From: Candidatus Acidiferrales bacterium | GTDB lineage: Bacteria > Acidobacteriota > Terriglobia > Acidiferrales > UBA7541 | Assembly (NCBI GenBank): GCA_030044295.1 | Contig: JASHWB010000218.1 | Span: 1 to 7,220, forward strand | DNA length: 7,220 nucleotides | Reading direction: 5' to 3' | Shown here: in pieces, positions 1-5,383 of the stretch | How the letters are laid out: every line of letters starts with the position of its first letter | How positions within the stretch are numbered: the first letter of the stretch is position 1 | Notes under the pieces: generated by a model | The model's database searches: none | Told to the model about the DNA's origin: nothing | What the model saw: only the letters and a program-made list of their open reading frames with translations | Position numbers and translations under genes: made by a program

Positions 1-209
1 AGCGGCTCGTGGTGCTCCATCTTTTGAAAACGGATGAGCTGAAGATGGTCCTTGATCAGCTCCCGCAATCCGGCCTGCCGAACCTATGGACTCCGCGGCC
101 CAATCAGTTTTTTGCCGTCGAAGAGCTGCCGCACCTGGGAACTGGCAAGCTCGACTTGCGCCGCGTGCACGAGCTGGCCTTGGATCTATCGCCACGAGAG
201 GGCGAATAG
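1..209 (+). CDS. aas: C-terminal end of an Aas-like acyl-ACP synthetase / phospholipid acyltransferase (partial)
   Basis: Only the last 68 codons are visible; the reading frame enters from the left edge (first full codon at position 3) and stops with TAG at 207-209. The residues read RLVVLH, then KTDELKMVLDQLPQSGLPNLWTP in pieces, then ELPHLGTGKLDLRRVHELA. This matches the C-terminal subdomain of adenylate-forming enzymes: GERLVVL-type strand, GLPxLxxP turn, and the A10-type motif LGTGK, whose lysine (codon 147-149) is normally the adenylation lysine. The LGSGK/LGTGK followed by a short tail resembles the end of E. coli Aas, which activates fatty acids onto ACP and re-acylates lysophosphatidylethanolamine at the inner membrane. 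Whether acyltransferase and transporter domains precede it cannot be seen, so a stand-alone acyl-CoA/acyl-ACP ligase remains possible. The AMP-binding family is secure; the Aas assignment is moderate. Confidence 0.72.
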   Translation, partial: RLVVLHLLKTDELKMVLDQLPQSGLPNLWTPRPNQFFAVEELPHLGTGKLDLRRVHELALDLSPREGE

Positions 210-225
210 ACGCATTCCACGTCAA

Positions 226-240
226 CCGGCGATGTGCCGG
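226..240 (+). terminator. short GC hairpin after the Aas-like gene, weak terminator candidate
   Basis: CCGGC (226-230) pairs with GCCGG (236-240) around a 5-nt loop, 17 bases after the stop codon at 209. There is no T run behind it, so if it acts at all it may only protect a 3' end or work together with Rho. Confidence 0.2.
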
Positions 241-449
241 AACCACCATTCCTCCCAAAACCAGAACACCGCTCAATCCCCCAAAATCCCACTTGGAACG
301 AAGGACCGCCCCGTTCGCCGCCGAAAATAGGCGATTCGACTACTTACGCTTGCGGCAGCAGTTCCTTTCACGCACACTGGCGTACGCTGGAGAGCATTCG
401 GCATGGATATGAAACATCACAATCCGCTCTTAAGGCAGGCATCGCCTAA

Positions 450-479
450 GCCACGCCGGGATTGTGGCCGGATATTTTT
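450..479 (+). terminator. weak hairpin followed by a T run
   Basis: GCCAC (450-454) pairs with GTGGC (464-468) around a 9-nt loop, and TATTTTT ends at 479. The stem is only five pairs and six bases separate it from the T run, so this is a poor match to an intrinsic terminator. It lies about 240 bases past the Aas-like stop codon. Confidence 0.18.
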
Positions 480-640
480 CAGTCCAGCGTCCGGTCCCGC
501 GCGCTAAGCATCGCCTACTGGCGGTCATTTCCTATCGACAACGGTAATTGGGTGGTCTTCTGTCTGCCACAATTGCGCTTGCAGCTCTCTAGGCCCAACT
601 GCGCGACTGGAATCGCACCGACTGTAAAAGCTTTGCAAAA

Positions 641-646
641 GGAGGG
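641..646 (+). promoter_or_regulatory. strong Shine-Dalgarno that sets the start at 651
   Basis: The sequence AAAAGGAGGGGAAC runs straight into ATG at 651. GGAGGG at 641-646 leaves four bases to the start codon. It decides in favour of 651 over the upstream in-frame start at 462, which has no such site and would add 63 residues of unconvincing sequence. Confidence 0.8.
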
Positions 647-650
647 GAAC

Positions 651-977
651 ATGCGACCGAAAGTGAAAAATGGCACGCCACTGCACGGGCCGCCGCTCTG
701 CGAATCGTGCGTGCACGCGCATATCGAAAGGGGCTATCGCGAAGACGAGGTAGCGATCTTCTGTGAAGCGACGTACCCGGACCATCGAGTGCAGTTCCGC
801 GTGCGAGAATGTTCAGGCTACCTCGAGACTAAGAGGCAGAGCTTGAAGCAGATGGAAGATAGCGCATGGCTGCTCATGCCGCGTGATGGTAAGCGTGTGG
901 CTGGATTCGTTCGTCCGGAGGATGCCGGAGACGAACACCATATCGAGATAGAGCTCGAAAGGCTAAATGAATCGTAG
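651..977 (+). CDS. small four-cysteine protein of unknown function (108 aa)
   Basis: The function is not known. The protein starts MRPKVKNGTP after a strong ribosome binding site and has no signal peptide or membrane segment, so it is probably cytoplasmic. Four cysteines are spaced C17-x2-C20-x17-C38-x15-C54, in the settings LCESC, FCE and RECSGY; this pattern suits a single bound zinc ion or an Fe-S cluster. The part after residue 60 has no cysteine and reads SAWLLMPRDGKRVAGFVRP, followed by a very acidic, Glu-rich end. The overall look (CxxC near the N-terminus, then a C, then VxECSxY) resembles small hypothetical proteins I recall from Acidobacteriota genomes. It stands alone: a long gap lies upstream and the next gene faces it. 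A role as a metal-binding regulator or scaffold is conceivable but has no support here. The gene call itself is good because of the start site and the cysteine pattern. Confidence 0.75.
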   Translation: MRPKVKNGTPLHGPPLCESCVHAHIERGYREDEVAIFCEATYPDHRVQFRVRECSGYLETKRQSLKQMEDSAWLLMPRDGKRVAGFVRPEDAGDEHHIEIELERLNES

Positions 978-1021
978 ACTTCGCCGATGCGCAGGTCTTA
1001 TTCGCGCTTTCCGGTGAGAGG

Positions 1022-1065
1022 CCGCGCTGTGCGACGTAGTCATGCTAGCTAGTCGTGCAGCGCGG
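1022..1065. terminator. long hairpin between convergent genes, likely terminator
   Basis: CCGCGCTGTGCGAC (1022-1035) pairs with GTCGTGCAGCGCGG (1052-1065) around a 16-nt loop. In plus-strand RNA all 14 positions pair, two of them as G-U wobbles (1030/1057 and 1031/1056); in minus-strand RNA those two become A-C mismatches and open a small internal loop. The hairpin lies 44 bases after the plus-strand stop at 977 and 22 bases beyond the minus-strand stop at 1088, the usual place for a shared terminator. Neither side has a clean T run, although the 20 bases on the right (1066-1085) contain nine Ts. A repeated palindromic element is the alternative. Confidence 0.55.
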
Positions 1066-1087
1066 TCGATTATTCGATCTTCTCGTA

Positions 1088-2161
1088 TCAGAAAATTCCC
1101 AGCTTGATGCGCAGGAATTTCTTCGGATTCTTGCGGAAATCACTCATCAGGACGCGCATATCGCCGGTCAGCCCTGTCAGGTTGTCATATAGCTGCGGGT
1201 CAGTGAAGAACTTGCCCATCGTCCCCTGACCGGAATTCATTTTGCCGGTGACGTCGCGGATGTTTGCCGTCGCATCGCGTAGATCCGTGTACAGCTGGTC
1301 GTCGGTAGCCAGCTTGCCGAGCGTGCCTTTGCCGTCGCGAATGTCTCCTAGCAGAGCGTTACCCTTCTGAGCCATTCCATTGATGTTGTTGTACGCGGTC
1401 GGATCGTAGATTAATCTGCCGAGCGTTCCTTTTTGGCTGTCTAGGGCGGCTGTGGCGTTTTCTAGATGGCCTGCGGCAGTGTCTATCTTGTTGTACAGCT
1501 CGTCGGAAGTCGCGAGTCTTCCGATGGTTCCTTGCCCTTGCTCAACGGACGTCGCGACGGCATCGAATTTCGAGGCGGTGTCGTTGAGGTGATTGTAGAG
1601 AGAAGGATCGTTCATGAGCTTGCCGATCGTGCCTTTGCCGTTTTGAACGTCGGAAACCATCGCCGTCACGTCGTCCGTTAGAACTCCCAACTTTTGCATC
1701 ACGTCCGCGCCGCGCTGGACGACTTCCTTGATATCGGGCACTTCCTCACTTTGGACGATTCCGTTGTCGGGAATCACTGTCCCGTTCAGCCCGCGAGAGA
1801 TATTCACGTAGCGGTCGCCCAAAAGTCCCGATGTGATGAGGCTCGCTCGCGAGTCGCTGCGGATATCCGGCTGATATTTTTTCGAAATCTGCAACATCAG
1901 GGTCACGCCGTGAGCGCGGTTTTCCGGATGCGGAGTCAGGCGAATGTACTGAACGTTGCCGACGTTCACTCCGTCGAGCGTCACGGGCGCTCCTACCTGA
2001 AGGTCCTCAGCTTCCGAGGCGTAAGTGTGCAGTTGGTATTTGGGACCGAAAAACCCAGCGCCGGTCACCCACAGAATCGCCACGGCCAGAATCACCAGGC
2101 CTGCCAGCACGAAGAGCCCCACCCGCAACTCCGACCACGTTAGCTGCTTTCGCTGCGCCAT
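1088..2161 (-). CDS. mlaD: MlaD-type MCE protein of a phospholipid ABC transporter
   Basis: This is the periplasmic substrate-carrying subunit of an Mla-type system, anchored in the inner membrane and working with the MlaE permease and MlaF ATPase encoded just upstream. Residues 1-10 are short and cytoplasmic. Residues about 12-33 (VGLFVLAGLVILAVAILWVT) form the single membrane anchor. The MCE domain spans about 40-122, with EDLQVGAPVTLDGVNVGNV, then SDSRASLITSGLLGDRYVNI, the classic MCE core. Residues 140-174 look helical. Five 34-residue repeats follow (175-344, described separately), and the protein ends NPKKFLRIKLGIF. At 357 aa it is roughly twice as long as E. coli MlaD; the extra length is the repeat tail. 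Start: ATG at 2161 with AGGAGG seven bases upstream. It is the last gene of the operon, 33 bases after mlaF. The MCE assignment is secure; the direction of lipid transport is not shown by sequence. Confidence 0.93.
   Translation of the reverse strand: MAQRKQLTWSELRVGLFVLAGLVILAVAILWVTGAGFFGPKYQLHTYASEAEDLQVGAPVTLDGVNVGNVQYIRLTPHPENRAHGVTLMLQISKKYQPDIRSDSRASLITSGLLGDRYVNISRGLNGTVIPDNGIVQSEEVPDIKEVVQRGADVMQKLGVLTDDVTAMVSDVQNGKGTIGKLMNDPSLYNHLNDTASKFDAVATSVEQGQGTIGRLATSDELYNKIDTAAGHLENATAALDSQKGTLGRLIYDPTAYNNINGMAQKGNALLGDIRDGKGTLGKLATDDQLYTDLRDATANIRDVTGKMNSGQGTMGKFFTDPQLYDNLTGLTGDMRVLMSDFRKNPKKFLRIKLGIF
1130..1639 (-). repeat. five tandem 34-residue repeats in the MCE protein tail
   Basis: The motif GxGT(I/L/M)G(K/R)(L/F) recurs at residues 175 (GKGTIGKL), 209 (GQGTIGRL), 243 (QKGTLGRL), 277 (GKGTLGKL) and 311 (GQGTMGKF). 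The spacing is exactly 34 residues (102 bp) each time. Each copy continues with an acidic position and LYxxL-like residues (SLYNHL, ELYNKI, TAYNNI, QLYTDL, QLYDNL), then a helical stretch. The DNA copies have diverged, so this is an old protein repeat rather than a recent DNA amplification. Confidence 0.9.
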
Positions 2162-2168
2162 TGCAGTT

Positions 2169-2174
2169 CCTCCT
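2169..2174 (-). promoter_or_regulatory. Shine-Dalgarno of the MCE gene
   Basis: Read on the minus strand, GAGGAGGAACTGCA precedes the ATG at 2161. AGGAGG (2174-2169) is a full match to the anti-Shine-Dalgarno sequence, seven bases from the start codon, which fixes that start. Confidence 0.85.
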
Positions 2175-2194
2175 CGGCAGTCGATGCATGAATC

Positions 2195-3079
2195 CTACTC
2201 GGCGGAAGCCAGGAATTTCTTCAAGTATTCATCGGATGTGTGGAGCAGATCGTCCGCGGCTCCCTCAAAATAGATCTGCCCTTCGCGCAACACCAACACG
2301 TTGGTCGGCGTGGTTCTGTGCGAGTTTCCTTGCTGCTGCGCGGCCTGCTGGCTATTTCCGTTCAAATGCATTACGCGGCCCGAAGCTTCATCAAAGCGGT
2401 AGTTGGCGAGGCCAAACGCGTCCTGCACCCGGTGCGTCGCGATCAGCGAGGTTACGTCTTGCAAATCGCGTCCGCGCATGATCAGCGTAATGATTGTTTG
2501 TGAGGTGACCGGGTCGAGTCCGGCGGTCGGGGAATCGTAAAACACCATTGGAGGGCGGTCAGCCAACGCGCGCGCGATTGAGACTCGTCTGCGCATTCCG
2601 CCAGAAAGATCGCCTGGAAACATATCGTAGGTCGATTCCAGTTCGACGAACCGCAGCACCTCTCGCACGCGAGCTTCGATTTTCGCATCGGGTAGATTTT
2701 CCTCGCGTAGGCGGAAACCGACGTTTTCCGCGACGGTGATCGAATCGAACAGGGCGCCCTCTTGAAACACGAAACCCAGGTGGCGGCGAAAAGCCAGCAA
2801 TTCCTGTTCGTGCATCTCGCTTAATTCGTGCCCCATTACCCAGATGCGTCCGGAGTCGGCCCGCAACAGGCCCGCTCCGAGCTTCATAATCAGCGTTTTT
2901 CCGGTGCCGGTCTCGCCGAGCAGAATCTTCGTTTCTCCCGGCCAGACTTCGAAACTGATCCCGCGCAGCACATCGCCCTCATCGAATCCAACGTGCACAT
3001 CGCTGAAGGCGATCAGGGGTTCGATCGCAACGGGATTCGCCTGATCCGCGGGTGTCGCCCGGCGAGGCGATTGCGTCAT
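2195..3079 (-). CDS. mlaF: MlaF-type ABC transporter ATPase with altered Walker B
   Basis: This is the cytoplasmic nucleotide-binding subunit that powers the MlaE permease. Counting from the ATG at 3079 (294 aa): Walker A GETGTGKT at 55-62; Q-loop FVFQEGALFDSITVAENVGF at 103-122, typical of MlaF; signature LSGGMRRRVSIARAL at 158-172; Walker B MVFYDSPTAGLDP at 178-190; H-loop ATHRVQDA with His216. The odd point is Walker B: Asp182 is present but the catalytic glutamate position is Ser183 (codon TCC). Residues about 229-261 are an extra Gln/Asn-rich segment before VLVLREGQIYFEG. The start is uncertain: a GTG at 3133 would add 18 residues. I prefer 3079 because the domain already has a 21-residue lead there and a TATAAT box sits just upstream. 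The gap to mlaE is 109 bases (55 with the GTG), longer than usual inside an operon. Confidence 0.92.
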   Translation of the reverse strand: MTQSPRRATPADQANPVAIEPLIAFSDVHVGFDEGDVLRGISFEVWPGETKILLGETGTGKTLIMKLGAGLLRADSGRIWVMGHELSEMHEQELLAFRRHLGFVFQEGALFDSITVAENVGFRLREENLPDAKIEARVREVLRFVELESTYDMFPGDLSGGMRRRVSIARALADRPPMVFYDSPTAGLDPVTSQTIITLIMRGRDLQDVTSLIATHRVQDAFGLANYRFDEASGRVMHLNGNSQQAAQQQGNSHRTTPTNVLVLREGQIYFEGAADDLLHTSDEYLKKFLASAE

Positions 3080-3085
3080 AGCCGA

Positions 3086-3091
3086 ATTATA
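3086..3091 (-). promoter_or_regulatory. TATAAT -10 box just before mlaF, possible leaderless start
   Basis: The minus strand reads TATAATTCGGCTATG: a perfect -10 hexamer six bases from the mlaF ATG at 3079. A transcript from it would begin at or within a base of the A of the ATG, and no Shine-Dalgarno is present before that ATG. No good -35 box is visible 16-18 bases upstream. The local AT-richness stands out in a GC-rich region. Chance remains possible. Confidence 0.4.
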
Positions 3092-3188
3092 AATGGAAAT
3101 AGAGAGGATTCGCAGCGCGAGCTTTTCGTCCACCCCATCCGAGCCGGCCTCGCGCGGCCAAGGGCTTGCTCCGGCAAGTCGTCTGCTA

Positions 3189-3989
3189 CTACTGAAAAAT
3201 GTGCAGAAATATGCGGCCGAGAAAGAAATCCACCACCAAGACTAGAACCGAGGAGATCACCACGGCTGACGTGGTCGCTTTTCCTACGCCCTGAGTGCCG
3301 CCCTGCACACGCAGGCCCTTGTAGCAGGCGATCGTGGAAATGATGAAACCGAATACCAGAGGCTTGATAAATCCTTGCACCAGATCGCCGAACTGCAGAG
3401 CGTCCACCGCGCGCGCCCAAAACTGGACCCGCCCCATTCCCAGCGCGTAGTACGCGTAGCAAAAAGCTCCGATCAGACCCACGAAATCGGCGACGGCAAC
3501 CAGCAGCGGCAGAGTGAGAACCATGGCGACAACCCGGGGTGTGACTAGCTTCCGAAGGGGGTTCGTGCCCAGCGCCCGCATCGCGTCCACTTGTTCGGTG
3601 ACCACCATCGAGCCCAATTCGGATGCGATGCCTGAAGCGTTCCGTCCGGCCACGAGCAGAGCCGTTATGACCGGGCCTAACTCGCGCACAAGAGCCAGGG
3701 AAACCGCCGTCCCGGTGAACGCTTTTTCTCCGAAGCGCTCGAATTCGGCGCCGGTCTGAAGCACCAGCACGGCGCCGATAAAAAGCGCCGTTAGCGCCAC
3801 GATCCACAGCGATCCCACTCCGATCGAATCCATTTGCTCGACGGTGTCTGACCAGTAAGCCGGGGGAGTAATTACGTTTACAACGGAGTGGAACGCCAGC
3901 AGGCAATAATCCTGCAGAGAGAAGACCAGGCGCTTTGCGGGTTCCTCAAGAAACCACACTACAGAGGAATCTTCGTTGTTCTCCGGCAT
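3189..3989 (-). CDS. mlaE: MlaE-type ABC transporter permease
   Basis: This is the inner-membrane permease of the Mla-type phospholipid transporter. From the ATG at 3989 it has 266 residues, the usual MlaE length. An amphipathic N-terminal segment (FLEEPAKRLVFSLQDY, 13-28) comes first. Hydrophobic spans lie near 60-79, 95-115, 152-175, 205-225 and 242-264. The family signature runs through VRELGPVITALLVAGRNASG (101-120), then SELGSMVVTEQVDAMRALG (123-141), NPLRKLVTPRVVAM and GGTQGVGKATTSAVV. The EQVDAMRALG helix is the region that couples to the ATPase. An ATG at 4001 would add four residues (MQET); I chose 3989 because AGGAG lies just before it (three bases, rather short), whereas the outer start has no such site. 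It is the first gene of the operon. No MlaB (STAS) gene adjoins it. Confidence 0.94.
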   Translation of the reverse strand: MPENNEDSSVVWFLEEPAKRLVFSLQDYCLLAFHSVVNVITPPAYWSDTVEQMDSIGVGSLWIVALTALFIGAVLVLQTGAEFERFGEKAFTGTAVSLALVRELGPVITALLVAGRNASGIASELGSMVVTEQVDAMRALGTNPLRKLVTPRVVAMVLTLPLLVAVADFVGLIGAFCYAYYALGMGRVQFWARAVDALQFGDLVQGFIKPLVFGFIISTIACYKGLRVQGGTQGVGKATTSAVVISSVLVLVVDFFLGRIFLHIFQ

Positions 3990-4030
3990 CGTCTCCTGCA
4001 TCGCCAGCAGTTGTTCGCCGAACTTTCAAA

Positions 4031-4060
4031 AGCGTATCGTCCGGGTGTGCAGGGCGTCAA
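4031..4060 (-). promoter_or_regulatory. candidate promoter of the mlaE-mlaF-mlaD operon
   Basis: On the minus strand, TTGACG (4060-4055, five of six matches to the -35 consensus) is followed after 18 bases by TACGCT (4036-4031, keeping only the TAnnnT pattern of a -10). Transcription would start near 4024, giving a leader of about 25-35 bases to mlaE. Position fits well; the -10 is weak. Confidence 0.42.
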
Positions 4061-4118
4061 GCAAACATCCTGCGGATCGACGCGAACTCGCATCTCCCGA
4101 TTTTCGGCGCGGTTGTCC

Positions 4119-4147
4119 TTTACGCACGTTGGAGCGTCCGATAGAAT
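4119..4147 (+). promoter_or_regulatory. candidate promoter of the aroC-def-fmt run
   Basis: TTTACG (4119-4124, four of six) and TAGAAT (4142-4147, five of six) are separated by 17 bases, the optimal sigma-70 spacing. Transcription would begin near 4154, about 31 bases before the aroC ATG at 4185. With the opposing mla promoter candidate this makes the 3990-4184 gap a divergent control region. Confidence 0.5.
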
Positions 4148-4184
4148 TGTCGATTCGCGCCCGACCGTTGGGCGCGCTGGACAC

Positions 4185-5357
4185 ATGTTGCGATTCGTTA
4201 CCGCCGGGGAATCCCACGGGCAAGCGCTCATCGCCTGGATTTCGGGCCTGCCTGCGGGTGTGCCCGTGGACCTGGAATTTGTCGGGCGTGAACTTCACCG
4301 CCGCCAGTTGGGCTACGGCCGGGGCGGGCGGCAGCGAATCGAAAAGGACCAGGCGGAATTTCTCGCCGGCGTGCGCCATGGCAAAGCCATCGGTGCGCCG
4401 GTCGCGTTGCGCATCGAAAACCGCGATTGGAAAAACTGGGAGAGAGCGCTGCCCGTCGAACAAATTGAAGGCGCTGAGGAAGCCCGGCGCCGGCTGACGG
4501 CGCCACGTCCTGGGCATGCCGATCTGCCCGGAGCGCAAAAATTCAATTTCCATGACGCCCGTTACATCCTCGAGCGCGCATCGGCGCGCGAAACCGCCGC
4601 GCGAGTCGCGGCTGGGGCGCTGGCGAAGCTATTGCTTCGCGAGTTTGGCATTGCCGTCCTGAGCCACACAATCGCCGTCGGTCATGCGCGGCTGGAGCGG
4701 GAAGCGTCTTGGGACGAAATCGTCGCCGTTTGTGAGAACCTTGAGTCGCCGCTGCGTTGTGTGGATTCCGGCGTGGAATCGCAAATGAAGGCCGAAGTCG
4801 ATCATGCCCTGCGCGAGGGCAATTCCGTTGGCGGAATTTTCGAAGTGGTTGCTCGTGGCGTCCCGCCGGGCCTCGGGACGCACATCCAATGGGACGAAAA
4901 GCTCGATGGCAAACTGGCTCGCGCAATTATGTCGATGCAGGCCGTAAAAGCCGTCGAAATAGGCTCTGGCGTGGCGAATGCCACAAGCTACGGCTCTGAA
5001 GTTCAGGATGAGATCCGCTACGATCCGGCGCGCAAGCGTTTCGACCGCCCGTCCAATCGGGCCGGCGGCATCGAAGGCGGCATCACCAACGGACAGGATA
5101 TCGTTGTCCGCGGCTACCTGAAGCCGATCTCAACGCTTCGGCGCGCGATGCTTACGGCCGACCTGAACACCAAAGAGGCCGTGAAGGCCGCCTACGAGCG
5201 GTCGGACATTTGCGTCGTCCCGGCCGGCGGAGTGGCTGGCGAGGCGATGGTCGCGCTCACTCTTGCCGCCGCCTTCCTTGAGAAGTTCGGCGGCGACTCG
5301 CTCGAGGAAGTTCGCCGGAACTTCGACGGCTATCAACGCCAGTTGGACAATTTCTAA
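4185..5357 (+). CDS. aroC: chorismate synthase
   Basis: AroC catalyses the last shikimate-pathway step, turning 5-enolpyruvylshikimate-3-phosphate into chorismate with reduced FMN, in the cytoplasm. The 390-residue product has all the family marks: MLRFVTAGESHG at the N-terminus with His11; GYGRGGRQRIEKD (43-55); TAPRPGHADLPGAQKF with His111, the second active-site histidine; ERASARETAARVAAGA (130-145); GNSVGGIFEV (212-221); MQAVKAVEIGSG (251-262); SNRAGGIEGGITNGQDIVVR (290-309) with GYLKPIST after it; and RSDICVVPAGG (339-349). The length is typical. Start: the open frame continues 99 codons upstream, but that part overlaps mlaE on the other strand and is not protein-like; the family begins at MLRF, so ATG 4185 is clear even though its Shine-Dalgarno is poor. 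It is followed by def after 26 bases and is probably co-transcribed with it. Confidence 0.97.
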   Translation: MLRFVTAGESHGQALIAWISGLPAGVPVDLEFVGRELHRRQLGYGRGGRQRIEKDQAEFLAGVRHGKAIGAPVALRIENRDWKNWERALPVEQIEGAEEARRRLTAPRPGHADLPGAQKFNFHDARYILERASARETAARVAAGALAKLLLREFGIAVLSHTIAVGHARLEREASWDEIVAVCENLESPLRCVDSGVESQMKAEVDHALREGNSVGGIFEVVARGVPPGLGTHIQWDEKLDGKLARAIMSMQAVKAVEIGSGVANATSYGSEVQDEIRYDPARKRFDRPSNRAGGIEGGITNGQDIVVRGYLKPISTLRRAMLTADLNTKEAVKAAYERSDICVVPAGGVAGEAMVALTLAAAFLEKFGGDSLEEVRRNFDGYQRQLDNF

Positions 5358-5383
5358 ATCTGCCTGCAAAATAGACGATCACG

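Larger units (their letters stand above)
210..650. other. 441-bp intergenic stretch with no convincing gene
   Basis: No open frame here has a ribosome binding site together with protein-like composition; the open frames that cross it are short and rich in Pro, Arg and Ser, as expected of chance frames in GC-rich DNA. It holds a short hairpin at 226-240, a second weak hairpin at 450-468 followed by a T run at 475-479, three copies of the 8-mer ATCGCCTA (441-448 and 510-517 direct, 328-335 inverted), and a Shine-Dalgarno sequence at its right end. I see no promoter with both boxes convincing. It probably contains the end of the upstream transcript and the promoter and leader of the gene at 651. 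Confidence 0.6.

Noticed and set aside
462..650. Upstream in-frame start for the four-cysteine protein
   Set aside because: There is no ribosome binding site at 462, while GGAGGG lies four bases before the ATG at 651; the extra residues show no conserved-looking motif.
210..650. CRISPR array, tRNA or riboswitch in the long gap
   Set aside because: There are no regularly spaced repeats, no tRNA T-loop or acceptor pairing, and no riboswitch core that I recognise.
525..785. Minus-strand open frame of 86 codons overlapping the four-cysteine gene
   Set aside because: It has no ribosome binding site or recognisable motif and is best explained as a shadow of the plus-strand gene.
1466..2143. Plus-strand open frames of 71 and 149 codons opposite the MCE gene
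   Set aside because: They are antisense to a clearly assigned gene, lack ribosome binding sites and have His/Arg/Val-rich composition typical of frame shadows.
3165..3178. Small hairpin (CTTGC/GCAAG) in the mlaE-mlaF gap as an intra-operon terminator
   Set aside because: It has only five pairs and no T run on the minus strand, so termination is not supported.
2828..3343. Plus-strand open frame of 171 codons opposite mlaF and mlaE
   Set aside because: It spans two well-supported minus-strand genes and their gap, and is Arg/Pro-rich with no domain.
3888..4184. N-terminal extension of the aroC frame by 99 codons
   Set aside because: The extension overlaps mlaE on the other strand and the divergent promoter region, and chorismate synthases begin at MLRF (4185).
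4026..4553. Minus-strand open frame of 175 codons across the aroC start
   Set aside because: It is antisense to the conserved aroC N-terminus and covers the divergent promoters; its composition is not protein-like.
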